DNA of 64,000 bases. Origin: Sphingobium sp. AP50. Its GTDB lineage: Bacteria > Pseudomonadota > Alphaproteobacteria > Sphingomonadales > Sphingomonadaceae. The number at the start of each line of letters is the position of its first letter. Positions within the stretch are counted from its first letter, which is position 1. Below, in pieces: positions 63,338 through 64,000 of this stretch. A program made the translations under genes and the position numbers. The notes beneath the pieces are model-generated. The model was not told the DNA's origin. It ran no database searches and saw only the letters and a program-made list of their open reading frames with translations. The stretch spans positions 1 through 64,000 of the forward strand of contig NZ_FNYZ01000021.1 of assembly GCF_900109095.1 (NCBI RefSeq), read 5' to 3'.

Positions 63338-64000
63338 ATGAGTCTGCCAACACCCCTGATGAACCGCGATCGCGCCGAAACCGTGATGGCAGCGGCCGGC
63401 GTCAGCGCCTTCGTCCTGACCGATCCGATCAACATCTATCACGCCACCGGCTTCTGGCCGCAAACCGTCGCCATGGGGCAATTGGGTACGGCGCTGGCGG
63501 TGGTGCCGGTCGATCGCAACAGCCCGGCGATCCTGATCACCTCGCAGTTCATCCATTATTTCTTCGACATGGACGCGGCCGATGCGGACGGTCCGCTGCG
63601 GATGTTCCTCTATACCGCGCCCGGCAGCGAGCCGGAGGGCGCGGCCGCCCCGCCCAGCTTCTTCCGCTCGGCCCCCGGCAGTGCGCCCGACCCGTTCGAA
63701 CGGGCGACCCGCGCTTCGACCCTGGACCTGCTGGACCGAACCCCTGCTTATTCCGGCCAGCGGAACGCATTGGGCGATGCACTGGCCACCATCGCACCCG
63801 ACAGCCTGATCGCGGTCGATGGTCCGCTGCCCCAAAGCCTGCTGGGCGACAATTTCGTCTGGCGCACCGCCGAATCGCTGCTGCGCCGGGTGCGGATGAT
63901 CAAGTCTGCGCATGAAATCGCGCTGATGCGCCACGCCGCGCGCAACAATGCGGAAGCCGCCCGCGCCAGTGTCCTCTCGATGCGCGAAGGCGACAGCTAT
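63338..64000 (+). CDS. M24-family (creatinase/Xaa-Pro peptidase-like) protein, N-terminal part, runs off window
   Basis: The ATG at 63338 has CCAAGGAGG upstream at good spacing. 221 codons are open to the window edge: 'DRAETVMAAAGVSAFVLTDP', 'INIYHATGFWP', then 'RRVRMIKSAHEIALMRHAAR', which marks the end of the creatinase-type N-terminal domain and the start of the pita-bread M24 catalytic domain. Metal ligands lie beyond the window, so I cannot tell a peptidase from a creatinase-like amidinohydrolase. With the carbamoylsarcosine-type amidase nearby, a C-N-cleaving role is attractive but unproven. Confidence 0.85.
   Translation, partial: MSLPTPLMNRDRAETVMAAAGVSAFVLTDPINIYHATGFWPQTVAMGQLGTALAVVPVDRNSPAILITSQFIHYFFDMDAADADGPLRMFLYTAPGSEPEGAAAPPSFFRSAPGSAPDPFERATRASTLDLLDRTPAYSGQRNALGDALATIAPDSLIAVDGPLPQSLLGDNFVWRTAESLLRRVRMIKSAHEIALMRHAARNNAEAARASVLSMREGDSY

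Noticed and set aside
1-64000. CRISPR arrays, rRNA and tRNA genes.
   Set aside because: No regularly spaced direct repeats, no rRNA-like sequence and no recognisable tRNA cloverleaf were seen by eye; a covariance-model scan would settle the tRNA question.

Overview
The window looks like a chromosome or large replicon of an alphaproteobacterium of the sphingomonad type (Sphingobium, Novosphingobium or Sphingomonas). The pointers are high GC, GTTC-N7-GTTC SOS boxes, an imuA-imuB-dnaE2 mutagenesis cassette, an HWE-type histidine kinase, large TonB-dependent receptors and many TTG/GTG starts. The assignment is inferred from gene content; no rRNA or tRNA was recognised.

Region 1 (1-13.8 kb) holds sensory genes. 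An IS630-type transposase start at the window edge has cut off a Crp/Fnr regulator. Then come a short LOV photoreceptor translationally coupled to a CheB-CheR-PAS-HWE kinase and a single-domain response regulator, an outer-membrane barrel protein, a BLUF photoreceptor, two PilZ proteins, a cNMP-domain thioredoxin-reductase-like flavoprotein without its CxxC, a FrnE-type DsbA protein, a barstar-like protein and an S1/P1 nuclease. Two unrelated blue-light sensors lie within about 6 kb.

Region 2 (13.8-27.6 kb) is DNA damage. imuA-imuB-dnaE2 has an SOS box just upstream. A second SOS box sits between a canonical SRAP abasic-site protein (coupled to a DUF1810 gene) and a divergent pair: an SRAP-like protein whose catalytic residues are gone or apparently swapped, and an AlkB-like dioxygenase. 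A decayed second copy of this pair lies about 3 kb downstream. Small housekeeping genes (GFA, YjbQ, GNAT, metallophosphoesterase, SDR) fill the rest.

Region 3 (25.2-35.5 kb) is a genomic scrapyard. It holds fragments of a PEP-mutase-like gene, a SulP permease, AbiE toxin and antitoxin, IS110, IS21, IS30 and an integrase, an XRE gene whose partner was cut by IS21, an AAA/DUF4143 ATPase lying inside a split IS30 transposase, and an intact HipBA pair with a palindromic operator.

Region 4 (35.9-64 kb) is a dense, clean, very GC-rich catabolic island. It contains a methyltransferase, two paralogous MFS transporters, a hydantoinase/oxoprolinase pair, a carbamoylsarcosine/maleamate-type amidase, an FAD monooxygenase, an IclR regulator, a Zn alcohol dehydrogenase, a KstD-like flavoprotein, three alpha/beta hydrolases without a serine at the nucleophile elbow, an isoquinoline 1-oxidoreductase-like Mo hydroxylase (large subunit, 2Fe-2S subunit, di-haem cytochrome), two TonB receptors, an aldehyde dehydrogenase and the start of a creatinase-like M24 protein. 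The same TGTTC-N7-GAACA palindrome lies in both divergent promoter regions and is a good candidate operator for the IclR regulator. The gene set suggests degradation of an N-heterocyclic or lactam-type compound, partly parallel to the nic nicotinate pathway; the substrate is unknown.
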